A stretch of 64,000 nucleotides of DNA from Phymorhynchus buccinoides (GCA_017654935.2 CM065710.1:24416591-24480590); one strand, 5' to 3'; shown: positions 43,006 to 54,970, numbered from the stretch's first letter. Numbers and translations: made by a program. The notes: generated by a model not told the origin, from the sequence alone.

Positions 43006-43940
43006 CAGGGATGTGAGAGGACCCAAAACAAAAAAGCGTAGTCGATGGTATCGTCGAAGTACTCAAACAAGACTTTGCCTCCAACATCAAATTTGTTTGT
43101 TTTTGTTTGTGGCTCAAGCCACAAACCTATAACTCACTTTGTCGGTCGGTCGGTCCAAAATTTTCGCACTTCAAATCGAGGCTACACTTCAAATTGAGGC
43201 CGCTCTTTAAAATGATGTATTTTAAAAGCGCACAAAATAATAAACATACGTAATACAGACGCTACAACACACGAGTATGCGGTGCTTCTTTTGATGAGTA
43301 TAAGTAGGATACATAGTTTTAAATGTTTTCCAAAAGATATAAAAAGTTACAAAATGGTGCAGAGATAACATTCTGGTTTACAGATTAAAATTATTGAAAA
43401 GCCAGGGGAGGTGACTCATGATTGGAGTGGTAAAAATAGACCGTGTGCCACAAACTATTGTGATTTCGCGCTTGTTTAGGTTTGCCGCTGCACAAATCTG
43501 ACTGTTCGATACGGTTCCCGGTTTCAACCAACCAAGCCCTGTCAAATTTGTGTTGGCATCCTTTGTCGATCTCCTCTTTCTTCACATCTATTGTATGGTG
43601 TGATGCACAAGTTTCATGGTTGAAGATGAAACGTTTCTCTCAATAGCTTTGAAGACATCCAAATAAGCCTACTTCTTTGAAATGACAGGGGGGAAGTAGC
43701 CGAACACATGAAAAAGGCGCATTGCCATTGGACGTAACTAGCTAACCACAGAGAAGCTCACGAAATGGATGTACTTCTGCTACAAACTTCTTTGATCTTC
43801 ACGGTGTGCTGAATGACGAAAGTCTATAACTACTGAACTCATCAATCTGTACGATCTTCTCTCTGTAGTTTAAACAAAATATTTAGTTGAATACAAAAAG
43901 CGCATTTACGCACTTATGCGTAACTCTCACATCCCTGCAA
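43006..43940. mobile_element. TIR element with CAGGGATGTGAGAG ends, 0.93 kb
   Basis: GCAGGGATGTGAGAGGACC at the left and AACTCTCACATCCCTGC at the right, with CAAGTG directly repeated outside both ends. Inside are the hairpin GGCTCAAGCCACAAACC (about 43112) and GAGTGGTAAAAATAGACC, also seen at 15095-15115. No transposase frame recognised. Confidence 0.6.
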
Positions 43941-43975
43941 GTGTGCCCACACACCCTCCTCAACCTTTGTTGTGA

Positions 43976-44197
43976 GCGAAACTCCTTTTGCTAAACTGTA
44001 AATAAAAAGGCTTGTATTGTTGAAATTTTGTGAAAACGATTTGGTCTAACTCAGGCGGCCATTACAAAAGAGAAGGCACGTCTCTTTCACTGAGGAGGAA
44101 TCGCAGATTTGATTTATAGGAAACCAGAGCAAAGTGAGTGTGATAATCTCGACGTGTTTCTTGCAAAAACTCATCCGTCAGGGTGCCCCTATAAAGT
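43976..44197. mobile_element. half copy of the 6.6-kb foldback element
   Basis: GAGGAGGAATCGCAGATTTG, AAACCAGAGCAAAGTGAGTG, GTTTCTTGCAAAAACTCATC and CGTCAGGGTGCCCCT match the right arm at 6980-7190. The left arm is absent. Confidence 0.62.
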
Positions 44198-44798
44198 TTA
44201 AAAAACGTTTACCAACAACCAAGTCTTAGCTTGCCATGAATGATCGAAGTGTGAAAACTTGTAGTAAAAATAAAAAATGAAGAACATGTTGTACTTTAAA
44301 ATATACATACATTTATAACGGCATAGCAACAGGACTCTTAACAACAACAAAATTGGTGGAGGAGTCATACATTCTAATATCTTTTTTCGAATGAAAGGGA
44401 AAAAAGTCAAAGGAGGAAAGAAAAGCGAGAACGCCAACGTAAAAAATGATGAATAGACCAATTGATCTTTCACTATTCACAGCTAAGCTAAAGCCTGGCT
44501 GAAGCAAACATAAAGCGTGGGGCTCGGTGTGTAATTTGATAACAGCCAACACCCCTGTGGTTTGGAACTAAAGAAGCCATAGAGACAGTGTGTGTGTGTA
44601 TGCGTGCATTTCTCTGTAAGAGGGTGGGTGTTGGTGAATAATCACGGCAGAACTGCACACTTTTCCACGCACACAAGTTTTTGGCGGTTCTTTATTGCAA
44701 ATTACAGTGGGGTTTTGTGTGTGTGTGTGTCACTGTGTGTCATGTAAGAACTGTGAACCTTTAATAATCCTTAAATTCTTTTACCAACTTCATACAAG

Positions 44799-45110
44799 GG
44801 GGCTCCCGTGGGGATACCGGGGGGTCTTTTGTACAAATAGTTCCCCCACCTTCTGGAAGTTCTGTGCTTGCAACTTCCTCTATTTATGTCATTCTTTTTT
44901 ACTCTGCCTTTTCCCTTTGCTTACTCAAGTTACTGTCATCTATCTTTCTATATCACTGGTTCATTCTCCTGTCTTTTTTCTAGAAATTCTTAGATTTTCT
45001 TCAGCCGAAGTCGGACATGCTGGGCCTGACTATTTCTTAGTTAGGCACATAACGGCAGCATGACGCATCTACGCTCATATGACAGGAAACTGAGCGACCG
45101 AAGAAGAATA
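44799..45110 (+). mobile_element. SINE-like element with (GAA)n tail, copy 5
   Basis: GGCTCCCGTGGGGATACCGG to GAGCGACCGAAGAAGAATAC. All landmarks of the family are present. Confidence 0.72.
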
Positions 45111-45276
45111 CGAGGGGGAAAAACACTCCGGTATTTCGTCTAGCACCATGGGTGAATACATTCACCAAAGACATCACTCTACACTCCCACCAAATGCAAA
45201 GACATTCACTGCCAAGCACCCTGCCATGTGTTTGCTTTTTTTTAATATTATACAGCTTTTGTTACTATTCCTGCCG

Positions 45277-45520
45277 TTAACCCTTTCACCGCCGATGTCG
45301 CATTTTTGCACAATTATCTAACACCCATGTCATTAAAAGCCTTGAAACCAGGGTCTGTTATCCAATGATCTTGTGTTCTTAATTTTGGGCGGCAAGGCTA
45401 AGCCTTATTCTAAACATGTCACATATCAATCCCCAATGTTGCAGATGAATTCTCTTCTGTACCCTTGTAAGTTTAATGGAAAATTGTGGTTCAAAAATGG
45501 CTGGTGGCGAAAGGGTTAAC
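45277..45520. mobile_element. TTAA MITE copy 2, left of a back-to-back pair
   Basis: TTAACCCTTTCACCGCCGAT to TGGCGAAAGGGTTAA. It ends in the same TTAA that begins the next copy. Confidence 0.78.
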
Positions 45521-45761
45521 CCTTTCACCGCCAACCATATTTCAACCAAACATGTCCATTAAATTTACCTGGATAGAGAACAAAGTCCATCTGCAGTATT
45601 GGGGATTCTTCTGTGACATACATAAAATAAGGTCTATCCTTACTTCCCAAAACTAAAACACTAGGATCTTTGGATAATAGACCTCGATTTGATGCCTTTT
45701 AGTGACACAGGTGTTAAATCACTGTGGTGCTAAACTGCGACTTTGGCGGTGAAAGGGTTAA
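45517..45761. mobile_element. TTAA MITE copy 3, right of the pair, opposite orientation
   Basis: TTAACCCTTTCACCGCCAAC to TTGGCGGTGAAAGGGTTAA. The internal order is reversed relative to 45277 (ACATACATAAAATAAGGTC before GCCTTTTAGTGACA). Confidence 0.78.
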
Positions 45762-46507
45762 ATCAATGCATGCGCACTCAAAAGTTACTTCACTCTTGTC
45801 GGTTGAGATGCAACGGACCACCAAGAACGTCAAAGAACCAAAACATGGCGGAAGATTAACTCATTCCATGCTGGCCAGTTGCTTCCCTTTGCAAGCGTTC
45901 TGTACTGGCCGATTTGCATAGGTTGCAAAAACAATATTTTCTAAATAATGGTAACAGATACAAACGTGACATTTAGGCAATATGTACACAATATACAGTA
46001 CTAACACCTGCAACAGTTTCAAAGCATCCACTTGATTAGTTTTGATTTGTGATATTTTAAAATAAATGCATGTTTTGTCAAGCCAGGCACACTCATAATA
46101 GCGAAAATATAATTTTAAGGTCCCAAAATAACTGGCAGCCAGCCAATCAGTGTCAGAGGCATGAATGAAACGTAGTAGTAGCCCTCTGAGCCACTTTGAA
46201 GCACGCATGACTGTTAACCTATTAACTATGAATTTTTAAAGTTCACATGCGATATCCCGTTACCTTAGTAACGAGGCGTTGTGCGCATGCCCTGCGACGA
46301 GAGCGCAGGTTAGTATAGAAAGAGTTAAAAAACCAATAAGACTCATTCCCATATGTGACCCGGCACCACAAAAGGGACATTAAGTCGCTGGGCTAGTTTC
46401 TCACAACAGGGTTTGAAAATCTAAAATCTCATTTTGTGTCCATTTTGAGTTATGGGTATTTTTGTGTTCTTTAACATCTTATCTTTCATATCTATAAAGG
46501 ATAATTG

Positions 46508-46904
46508 GTAAAGGTAAAGATGTGCCACCCCCCCTGCATTTCTCGGTTAATTTTATTTCTCTGTTTTTGCCTTTCTTACCATACATAAAGCTGCATTTTA
46601 GGAACATTTTTAGCTAATAACCTTTTTGGAATACTAACCCTAGCCCTAAACCTAACCCTACCCCCCACTATGTACTGCAGTACACCGCGATTTGTCACAG
46701 TTGTGGTTCGTTGCGTTTTTCCGTCTTATAGGGTGGGTGGTAGGGTTAGGTTTAGGGCTAGGGTTAGGGTTAATATTCCAAAAAGGTTATTAGCTAAAAA
46801 TGTTCCTAAAATACACCATGTATGGTAAGAAAGGCAATAACGGAAAAATAGAATGAACCGAGATAGGTAGGGGGGGTGGCACATCTTGACCTTTACCATA
46901 ATCC
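46508..46904. mobile_element. long foldback element (GGTAAAGGTAAAG family), copy 2, telomere-like core
   Basis: Ends GGTAAAGGTAAAGATGTGCC and inverse. The centre contains AACCCTAGCCCTAAACC on the left arm and GGTTTAGGGCTAGGGTT on the right, i.e. degenerate telomere-like repeats forming part of the stem. Confidence 0.7.
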
Positions 46905-47205
46905 TTAATACGGTCTCTAAATGGTCTTATAAGTGCCTTAAAATGAGTAGGTCAATGTATTTTCTTCAGCTAGGCTAGACGGTTTTCTCAAAATAGCAGA
47001 CATTCACCCTACTAAATGTAACTGCTCATAACTCTGGAACGGAAAAACATACAAGGTTCTTGTATCATTAGAAATAGAATTGCCTGAAGTTTTCAAATGT
47101 ATCATTTTCTCAGAATGCAGGGTTCCCACCCTTCAGATCTTTTACAATATAAGGACCTTATAAGCACCATTTCACTTCTCATAAGGACGTAAACCACCTG
47201 GGTCG

Positions 47206-47354
47206 GTATTCACGTTGAGATATTATGAGACTTAGCATGATGCTAACTTAGAAGCTCTTCCAATGTCCTATAGGATTTAATAGGACTTTTGGAAGAGCTT
47301 CTAAGTTAGCATGATGCTAAGTCTCATGCTATCTCAACATGAATACAGGCCCTG
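47206..47354. mobile_element. 157-bp palindromic MITE, copy 4 (left end degraded)
   Basis: The left end reads CCTGGGTCGGTATTCACG instead of CAGGGCCTGTATTCACG. The right end is intact (GAATACAGGCCCTG). The stem is otherwise preserved. Confidence 0.78.
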
Positions 47355-47797
47355 GAGCCTAAAGAAAATTCTCTAAAAATCTGTGCCCACTGACGCCAAG
47401 TTCAGTGATACAGCGCACACAAAAAATTGCGCCTTCCTGGGATCTTTATCTGTCGTAATCCAGTACTTATAATCAGTCTTTTAACCAGCGATCTTGGAAA
47501 GAGCATTTTCCTGGCATCTTGCTTTCTTCATGAGAACGCGGCAACGTTGTCGACCGGTAATTCTGGTCAGGCTCATTGAGCAAGTTTGGTGATTTACCTC
47601 CCTTGTTACATCGTCTACTCCACTTCCACTTCATTCTGAACGCGATTGGACGCAAATGCAGTCAAAATCTATGTCATTTTTCAAAGGTTTAGACTAAATG
47701 GGCACACTTCAGATTTTTGTTCGTCCTTTACAAACAAATGATGACTTTTTGTTATCCATAAGGACCTAAGTACTTTCTGTAAGGACTGATAGGTTAA

Positions 47798-48282
47798 CAG
47801 GGTTCCCAGGGCTTTCAGCTATCCCCAAGTAAGGACCTTGTAAGGACCTGTAGGCCTAAGGATAATCTGCATCTTTTAGCCAAAGATCTTGAAAGGAACA
47901 CTTTCCCAGCATTGTGAACAATGTCTAAGCAGATAGAAAAACTATGGCTGACACAGATATACATGTTTTCTCGCAAAACAACACCAGGACAAAGAACGAG
48001 ATTTCAGTCCAATTTCTCTTGAAAACTCTGCTAAGCGGTCAGTTGAAACGGGAAGCTGGGGGAGGGGGGTAAGGTGGAGTAGGTGCAGAGCGATGTTTCT
48101 CAAGTATAAAAGTGCTGCTTCTGCGATCTATAATTTTGAGTATGGTCTTGCTGCTCAGGGCAGTTTTTGGCAGCTGTCGGGACTTGTACACCTTGAAGCG
48201 AATGTAAGCACTTGTAAGGCCTTACTTGGAGATTTCAATTGGTCAAGACTTATAAGGACTGGTAAGGCCCCTATGAACCCTG
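47798..48282. mobile_element. hAT-like element, second copy of 40142
   Basis: CAGGGTTCCCAGGGCTTTC to CCTATGAACCCTG. Direct GTTAA lies outside both ends. The interior runs parallel to 40142-40598 with a roughly 60-bp difference around 47930-47990. Confidence 0.7.
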
Positions 48283-48443
48283 GTTAAATAGAAGCACCTA
48301 TAAGGCCTTATGAGGCCCATCCACAAACATAAAAACCTATAAGCACCTGTAAGGACAGTGGGAACCCTGGAATGGTCAGTGTGACAATGTCCCTTTCGTG
48401 GTGCTGGGTCACATATATGTAGTCAAATCCATCAATAACTTGG

Positions 48444-48885
48444 TAAAAGTAATAATGTGCCACCCCCCCCCCCCCCCCCCCCCCTACATTTCTCGGTTGT
48501 TTCCATTTTTCCGTTCTTGCCTTTCTTACCAAACATTAAGCTGTATTTTATGAACCTTTTCAGCTAATTATCTTTTTTCAATAATTAATCGCAGTCATGA
48601 TAAAGGCCATTATCTAATAGGACACACACACCCTATGTAGCTTAAGACGGAAAAACGCGATGAACCATGCTGCGGTGTGCAGTACTGAAATACATGAGGG
48701 GTGTGTGTGTGTGTGTGTGTCCTATTACATAAAATAATGGCCTTTATCATGAATGCAATTAATTATTGAACAAAGATAATTAGCTGAAAAGGTTAATAAA
48801 ATACAGCTTAATGTTTGGTAAGAAAGGCAAAAATGGAATTCACCAAGAAATGTAGGGGGGGTGGCACATCTTGACCTTTACTGCT
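48444..48885. mobile_element. long foldback element, copy 3
   Basis: GGTAAAAGTAATAATGTGCC at the left, GGCACATCTTGACCTTTAC at the right. Poly-C at 48463-48484 and a GT tract at 48703-48720 lie in the arms. Confidence 0.68.
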
Positions 48886-48911
48886 AACTTTGACAGAAAT
48901 AAGACAGTCCA

Positions 48912-49157
48912 TTAACCCTTTCATCGCCAGCCATATTTCAGCTAAAATTTCCCATTAAATTTACCTTGGTAGAGAACAAAATCCGTCTGCAGTATTGGGG
49001 ATTCTTCTGTGACATATATAAAGTAAGGTCTATCCTTACTTCCCAAAACTAAGACAATAGGGTCTTTGGGTAATAGACCCCAATTTGAGGCCTTTGACTG
49101 ACATAGGTGTTAAATCACTGTGGTGCTAAAATGCGACTTTGGCGGTGAAAGGGTTAA
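48912..49157. mobile_element. TTAA MITE copy 4
   Basis: TTAACCCTTTCATCGCCAGC to GGCGGTGAAAGGGTTAA, with the same interior as 45517. Confidence 0.78.
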
Positions 49158-49159
49158 AA

Positions 49160-50430
49160 AAACCCAATCAACTCCCCCTCTCTCTCTCTCCTTGCACATA
49201 TTCGTGACATAAGTTGGTTACCCAAGACACTACACCGGCAAAGTTGTTCTTTATATACCCCCTCATGTTTATCACCCTGGATCTTAACCCCTTCAGCACT
49301 TCACTGCCTTAACCCTATGCCTCCCGATCAATCAAACCGAGAATCGATCCTATTGCATAAGAGAAGGGGAGTAACTCCGAACGTCACACCAAATCTTCTA
49401 TTTAAAAAAATCACCCAAAATAAAGTCGAACTCGCATTTCATTTCTGAAAGATGCATATTGAATAGCAATGATGATAGTTTCATTCGAAAGCTAACACAA
49501 TGTCATACAACAAACCATGAATTAGAAGAAAAAATCCGTAATGGCGCTCCAAACATCCAACCAGGTCAATACTGCTCACGTCACGTGGCAAAAAAACAAA
49601 ACTTTGGCGTCACTTTGAAAAAATCAGTTCAAAAAGACTATTGGGTGCTTTCCCTTGCTGTAAAGATCAAAAACCGACATGGGAGTGTCAGAAACAGGAA
49701 GAACTAACTTAGTATATTGCATTGTGGGTAGGGAGAAAGTGAAAGTGAGCGTACTAGACCTGGCGTTCAGCGGGCGCAATCGGCGTCATCGGCCACCAGG
49801 GAAGAAAACAAATCGGGCGGATTTCGGTTCTGCAGCCTTGAGAGGGTTAAGTAAATTCCATTACTTGCCTAGAATTTTTTTTTATAACAAATAAGAAGCG
49901 TAACAACAACTTTGCCGTCATTTCTTAACCCCTTCAGGACTTCACTGCTTTAGGTAAACTCCATTACTGGCCTGGGGCTGCCTAGAATATTATTTTTTTA
50001 TAACAAATAAAAAGCGTGACAAAACTCACTGTCAATGATTCAGTTTTGACAATATTACTGGTTGGTCCAAGTTTATTTTTCAATTTGAAATTGTGTCTAC
50101 TTGTATTAAACTCGGAATCATTATTAGTCTCCTTATTATCACTGTTAATGAAAACATCGAGTATTTTCTGACGTTTGTCTAGGGCTGATTTTTTAATTAT
50201 TATTTTTAAAAATTAAGATAGAAGTACCACACATAAGTAAACCGAAAGCTGGAACAGTGATGAATAGAATTAACTTGAAAAATGTGGATTGGATTGAAAA
50301 AACATGGATGTAGACAGGTTATAGACTATAACAGAAATCGCTGTTCCAAGAATACTCTTAAGTAGGCCCTGACTGGCGTGCTCCTGTTCCGAGTATACTC
50401 GTAATTCATCCAGAATGAGTTAAAGACTGC
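49160..50430. other. intergenic, possible decayed TTAA elements
   Basis: TTAACCCCTTCAG(C/G)A(C)CTTCACTGC occurs at about 49285 and 49926, and GAGAGGGTTAA at about 49840, suggesting one or two older TTAA-type MITEs. Otherwise AT-rich with no gene seen. Confidence 0.4.
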
Positions 50431-51047
50431 TTCTTTCAGTTTAATGAAAATAATCCCTGGCTGATCTAATCCCTGATAAAGGCAGAATGTTGCTTCTCAC
50501 TGTCGGTGAAATATTAAAATGCAAAAATTTGAAAGTGGGTGGGAGGGGGATTGTGGGGGAGCCGATACACCTTTCTCCGTTGCATACAAAACCTTGAACA
50601 ACTGACAGAAACAACTTGAAGAAAGCAAAGCACTTCTCTCCCATGCTGTGTGCACCAAATTTGGGACGACTCCAACAATTCAGCAGGACTGGATCTCGTG
50701 TTGATGTCATCGCAGAAATGTAGGCCGGGACAAGTGCAATTTGAATGTCCAACAAAAACCACAGATTGCACAAGGCACGACCCAAACAACTACGGGTGTC
50801 ACGGCTGTAAAAACTAAATCGAATCAGCGGTAGCAGTTAAATCGAATCAAGCCAACCTATTTGATTCAAGAGGTAAAATCCCAACTCAGTTTCCATCACG
50901 CAAATGCAGCTTCTTGTCACAAAACACATTCCTTGTCAATTTAAAAAGACATCGCAAACATGAGAAGTGAGGAACTACGCAAGACGGATGATGTATCTCA
51001 TTACCACAACCACCACCAATCAGTCAAATAAAGCATCACCACACAAA

Positions 51048-51605
51048 ATGTCCATCTCCGGCAGAATAACGGAGAACCAGATGAAAACAGGATAGCAGCA
51101 AAACCTATTCACGCTTTCATGGAACAAACAATCCAACTCGCTTTCTATGAAACCAAGCATCCAATCCGATCCTGTTGTCCAATGTCCGTCTTCGGCAGAG
51201 TAACAGACAACCAGTTGAAACAAACTGGTAGCAGCAAAACCCATTCACACTTCTTTTCATGAAACAATCCAACTCGCTTTCGATGAAACCAAGCATCCAA
51301 TCCGATCCTGTTGTCCAATGTCCGTCTTTGGCAGAGTAACAGACAACCAGTTGAAACAAACTGGTAGCAGCAAAACCCATTCACACTTCTTTTCATGAAA
51401 CAATCCAACTCGCTTTCTATGAAACCAAGCGTCCAATCCGATCCTGTTGTCCAATATCCGTCTTTGGCAGAGTAACAGACAACCAGTTGAAACAAACTGG
51501 TCGGAGCAAAACCCATTCACACTTCAACTTTTCATGGAACAAATGATCCAACTTGCTTTTTATGAAACCCAGAATCCTTTGCAATCGAACCCGATCCTGC
51601 TGTCC
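51048..51605. repeat. 136-bp minisatellite, about four copies
   Basis: Units contain CCAATCCGATCCTGTTGTCC, GGCAGAGTAACAGACAACC and TTGAAACAAACTGGTAGCAG and repeat every 136 bp. The first and last units are more diverged. The long minus-strand frames here are products of the repeat. Confidence 0.88.
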
Positions 51606-51710
51606 AGTTGTGTGCGTGTGCAGTGACAGGGCAGGCCGGGACCAGTGCAATTTGTTGCTGCATTCCACAAATCACTGCCTCTGGTACCAACCGCCCTGCC
51701 TCCACGTTTC

Positions 51711-52037
51711 TCTGCTGGCTCCAGTTCAGCGGCATCATATTACCCTGTCTACCTTTCAACATTGTCTGCTGGCTCCAGTTCAGCGGCATCATATTACCCT
51801 GTCTACCTTTCAACATTGTCTGCTGGCTCCAGTTCAGCGGCATCGTATTACCCGGTCTACCTTTCAACATTGTCTGCTGGCTCCAGTTCAGCGGCATCGT
51901 ATTACCCTGTCTACCTTTCAACATTGTCTGCTGGCTCCAGTTCAGCGGCATCGCATTACCCTGTCTACCTTTCAACATTGTCTGCTGGCTCCAGTTCAGC
52001 GGCATCGTATTACCTTGTCTACCTTTCAACATTGTCT
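51711..52037. repeat. 54-bp minisatellite, six copies
   Basis: CCAGTTCAGCGGCATC recurs at 51721, 51775, 51829, 51883, 51937 and 51991, followed by TTACCCTGTCTACC. As 54 is 18 codons, several frames on both strands stay open, which is not evidence of a protein. Confidence 0.93.
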
Positions 52038-52817
52038 GCGAAGTCCAACCCCCTGAACAGCGCGGTTCAATCCAAGATCAAGGCCCCCTAGAAAGCAGAC
52101 TCAATTCTGAAATCTGTTCCCCAAAAGCATACTCCAGTTAGAAATCCATCAGTCTTTCCAGTTGATTTGTCCACACCACTGCATTGCACTCTATTTCTGT
52201 TCACTATACAGCTTGCAATCTAATCGTTCCCCGTGTCTAAAATATTTAACTGCCTCCCCTCTAAATTTCAGTTCCAGCGACAATCAATGTTTAAATCGAA
52301 TCACATTTCAATTCTTGCCACCATCCGTTGAATTAAACCTCCATGAAACCCGCCAACTTTGCATCAGTTTACAAACAATCCAATGATGCGCATCATCCAT
52401 AAATGTGATCCCTCAGCGGTAACAAGTTAATGAAGTAATTCTGTGCTAATTCTCCGCCTCCTGTTGACCTCCATCCCAGGCTGGAGTCAGTGCAGGCCGC
52501 AGTAAGGCCGGGACAAGTGCAATTGGATAGCTCAACAACCAATCATTGCACAGGTCACGACCTCACCACAGCCACAACTTTCGACGGCACTCATCCAGAG
52601 ACGAATCGGCAAGAACTCGCAACTCAAACTCACAAGCCATTTTGATATCCGCATACATGCACCAGCCCCAAAGAATGGCCCTTCAAGAATTTAAAAAAAA
52701 AACACAAACCAGAAGTCGCAAGCTTCGACACTCCCAAAATCCATCTTTCCGGAGAATGGCTGAAAAAAACCCCACCACTCCTAAAAGCTAAGGATTATCA
52801 TGACAGCTTATTTTACA

Positions 52818-53100
52818 GGTGGCAGAGTGGTTTAACTGGTTAAGATGTTTGCCTGCCAAATGTAATGCGTGACTGCAGCGTGAGTGACCCGGGTTTGAAT
52901 CCCGGCCTCGCCCTTTCTTTCTAGTTTGACAGGAAAATCGAACTGAACGTCCAGTCCTTCGGATGGAGACTTAAAGCTAGTCTGACCTGTGCGCTTTACA
53001 CACGTAAAAATCCCATGGCAATTGAAAGTCGGTAAGAGCAGGGAGAAATCCCGTTGCCTGGCATGGCCAAATTGATAGCTAAAACGCAAAGCATCTGACA
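52818..53100 (+). mobile_element. tRNA-derived SINE, uninterrupted copy
   Basis: A box TGGCAGAGTGG at about 52822 and B box GGTTTGAATCC at 52892-52902 lie in a tRNA-like head. The body follows with CCTTTCTTTCTAGTTTGACAGG and CCTTCGGATGGAGACTTAAA, and ends past GGCCAAATTGATAGCT. It is not a functional tRNA gene: no clover-leaf closes and the body is fused. Confidence 0.75.
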
Positions 53101-53418
53101 CCACCAGAAACTCACCCTTTGCCAGCAATTTTAATTCCTACAAATTCAGCAACCCCAGAAGTTGAGTTCAGATGAGTTGAGTTGACAATTCTGCTGCCCG
53201 TGGTGCTGTGACAAGGGGCAGAAGGCTGGGACAAGGGGCAGAAGGCCGGGACAAGTGCAATCTGAACAGTTTGACACAGAATTGCATCCGTCCAGACCTC
53301 CCGCACTCTTGTCTTCCTCTGGACTCGAGCAAAATTCCAATCAAATCGGTGATGAGCATTTTCTTTGTCTTGCTTTACTTGAAACCACATGTCGTCATCA
53401 TCAACCATGAGTGAGTGA

Positions 53419-53540
<122 letters not shown>

Positions 53541-53618
53541 ATGTATGAAGTATTTATTGACAATTCCTGTAACATTATAGCTGTACTGAAAAACAAGTCC
53601 AGGATATTACCAAACATT

Positions 53619-53935
53619 CTTCTTCTTCGATCACTCAGTTTCCTGTCAATTATGAGCGCAGATGCGTCATGCTGCCATAATGCGCCTAACTAAGAAATAG
53701 GACCAGCAAGTCCGACTTTGGCTGGAGGAAATCTTTTTGAAAGTGTTTCTTGAAAAAAGGCAGGAGAATAGACCAGTAAGGCAGAATTATAGTAGGCTAG
53801 ATGACAGTAAGCAAAGGGAAAAGGCAGAGTCAAAGAGTGACAGATTAGAGGAAGTTACAAGCACAGAACTTCCAGAAGGTGGGGGACCTATTTATACAAG
53901 ACCCCCCGGTATCCCCACGGGGGTGGGGGGGGGGG
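53619..53935 (-). mobile_element. SINE-like element with (GAA)n tail, copy 6
   Basis: TTCTTCTTCGATCACTCAG at the left (3' tail) and GGTATCCCCACGGGGG at the right (5' end), running into a G homopolymer to about 53949. Confidence 0.72.
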
Positions 53936-54025
53936 GGGGGGGGGGGGGGACCAAATGTTCCATTGGAAGTACTATATGAATTTTTTTTTTTTTAAATGTT
54001 TGTCGGAAAGAATTACTAATACAAT

Positions 54026-54243
54026 ACCGAAATTCAGTATCTATAGTGAAGGCCTCCCAACCCCTACAAAGCACATTATACAGTGAAACCTCCCTTATAA
54101 GACCTTCAAACATCATCCAAAATGAGGTCTTAAATGGGAGGGGTCTTAAAGGGAGGGAATTTCAATACTTACAAAGAAAGGCAATGTATCAGAGAAGCAG
54201 GTCTTATGTGGGAGGGAGTCTTATAATGGGAGGTTCCACTGTA
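54026..54243. mobile_element. Tigger-like MITE plus flank, first duplicated unit
   Basis: The MITE spans 54079-54243. The 50 bp before it (GAAATTCAGTATCTATAGTG, AAGGCCTCCCAACCCC) are repeated at 54246-54305 before the next MITE copy. Confidence 0.7.
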
Positions 54244-54427
54244 CTGAAATTCAGTATCTATAGTGAAGGCCTCCCAACCCCTGGCTATGATCCAAAGCAC
54301 ATTATACAGTGGAAACTCCATGATAAGACCTTCAAACATCATCCAAAATGAGGTCTTAAATGGGAGGGAGTTACAAAGGGAGGGAATTTTAATACTTACA
54401 AAGGGCAATGTCTCACAGAAGTAGGTC

Positions 54428-54674
54428 TTAACCCTTTCACCGCCAACGATATTTCAACCAAACATTTCCATTAAATGTACCTGGGCAGAGAACAAAATCC
54501 ATCTGCAGTATTGGGGGATTCTTCTGTGACAGACCTAAAATAAGGTCTATCCTTACTTCCCGAATCTAAGACAATAGGGTCTTTGGATAATAGACCCCAA
54601 TTTGATGCCTTTTAGTGACATAGGTGTTAAATCACTGTGGTGCTAAAATGCGACTTTGGCGGTGAAAGGGTTAA
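54428..54674. mobile_element. TTAA MITE copy 5, nested in a Tigger-like MITE
   Basis: TTAACCCTTTCACCGCCAAC to GGCGGTGAAAGGGTTAA. The left TTAA coincides with GTCTTA|A of the host MITE. Confidence 0.78.
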
Positions 54675-54675
54675 T

Positions 54676-54970
54676 AATAAATAATAAAACATAGCATTTA
54701 TATAGCGCCTTTCTTTAGAATTAAACTCCAGGCGCTCACATTCACTGATTCGCACGCAATTGGGCTAACATACACATTCATTCTACACATTCATTCGGCC
54801 ATCATCTAACTAACGTGAAAGTTACAGAGAGAAAGCACTTTGAAACAGACGAGTTTCCAGTTGGGTTTTGAAAGCGGGAACCGCTGATTGGTGACGGAGG
54901 TTAACAGGCAAGGAGTTCCCGACAGTGGGGGGGCGCAAAAACTAAAACTACGCTGTCCAAAACTTTAAAT
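54676..54970. repeat. SINE-like or dispersed repeat (TTTATATAGCGCC)
   Basis: (ATA)n followed by CATTTATATAGCGCCTTTC and CTCCAGGCGCTCACATTC, a text style common in dispersed repeats of marine invertebrates (from memory, low certainty). No boundaries beyond the host elements. Confidence 0.4.

Larger units (their letters stand above)
47118..48369. mobile_element. outer hAT-like element with two nested insertions
   Basis: CAGGGTTCCCACCC at the left and GTGGGAACCCTG at the right with GTAAGGAC-type subterminal words. The interior contains the 157-bp palindrome (47206-47354) and a second hAT-like element (47798-48282). Confidence 0.6.
50720..53260. repeat. spaced GCCGGGACAAGTGCAAT motif, four occurrences
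   Basis: The word (or CAGGCCGGGACCAGTGCAAT) occurs near 50727, 51631, 52506 and 53248 in the same orientation, at intervals of roughly 0.74-0.90 kb. Text to the right (TTGCAC, CACGACC) is sometimes shared. It may mark an older large repeat interrupted by the two minisatellites. Confidence 0.45.

Noticed and set aside
51532..52141. Open frames on both strands of 148-177 residues
   Set aside because: A 54-bp unit keeps several frames open on both strands; no family features.
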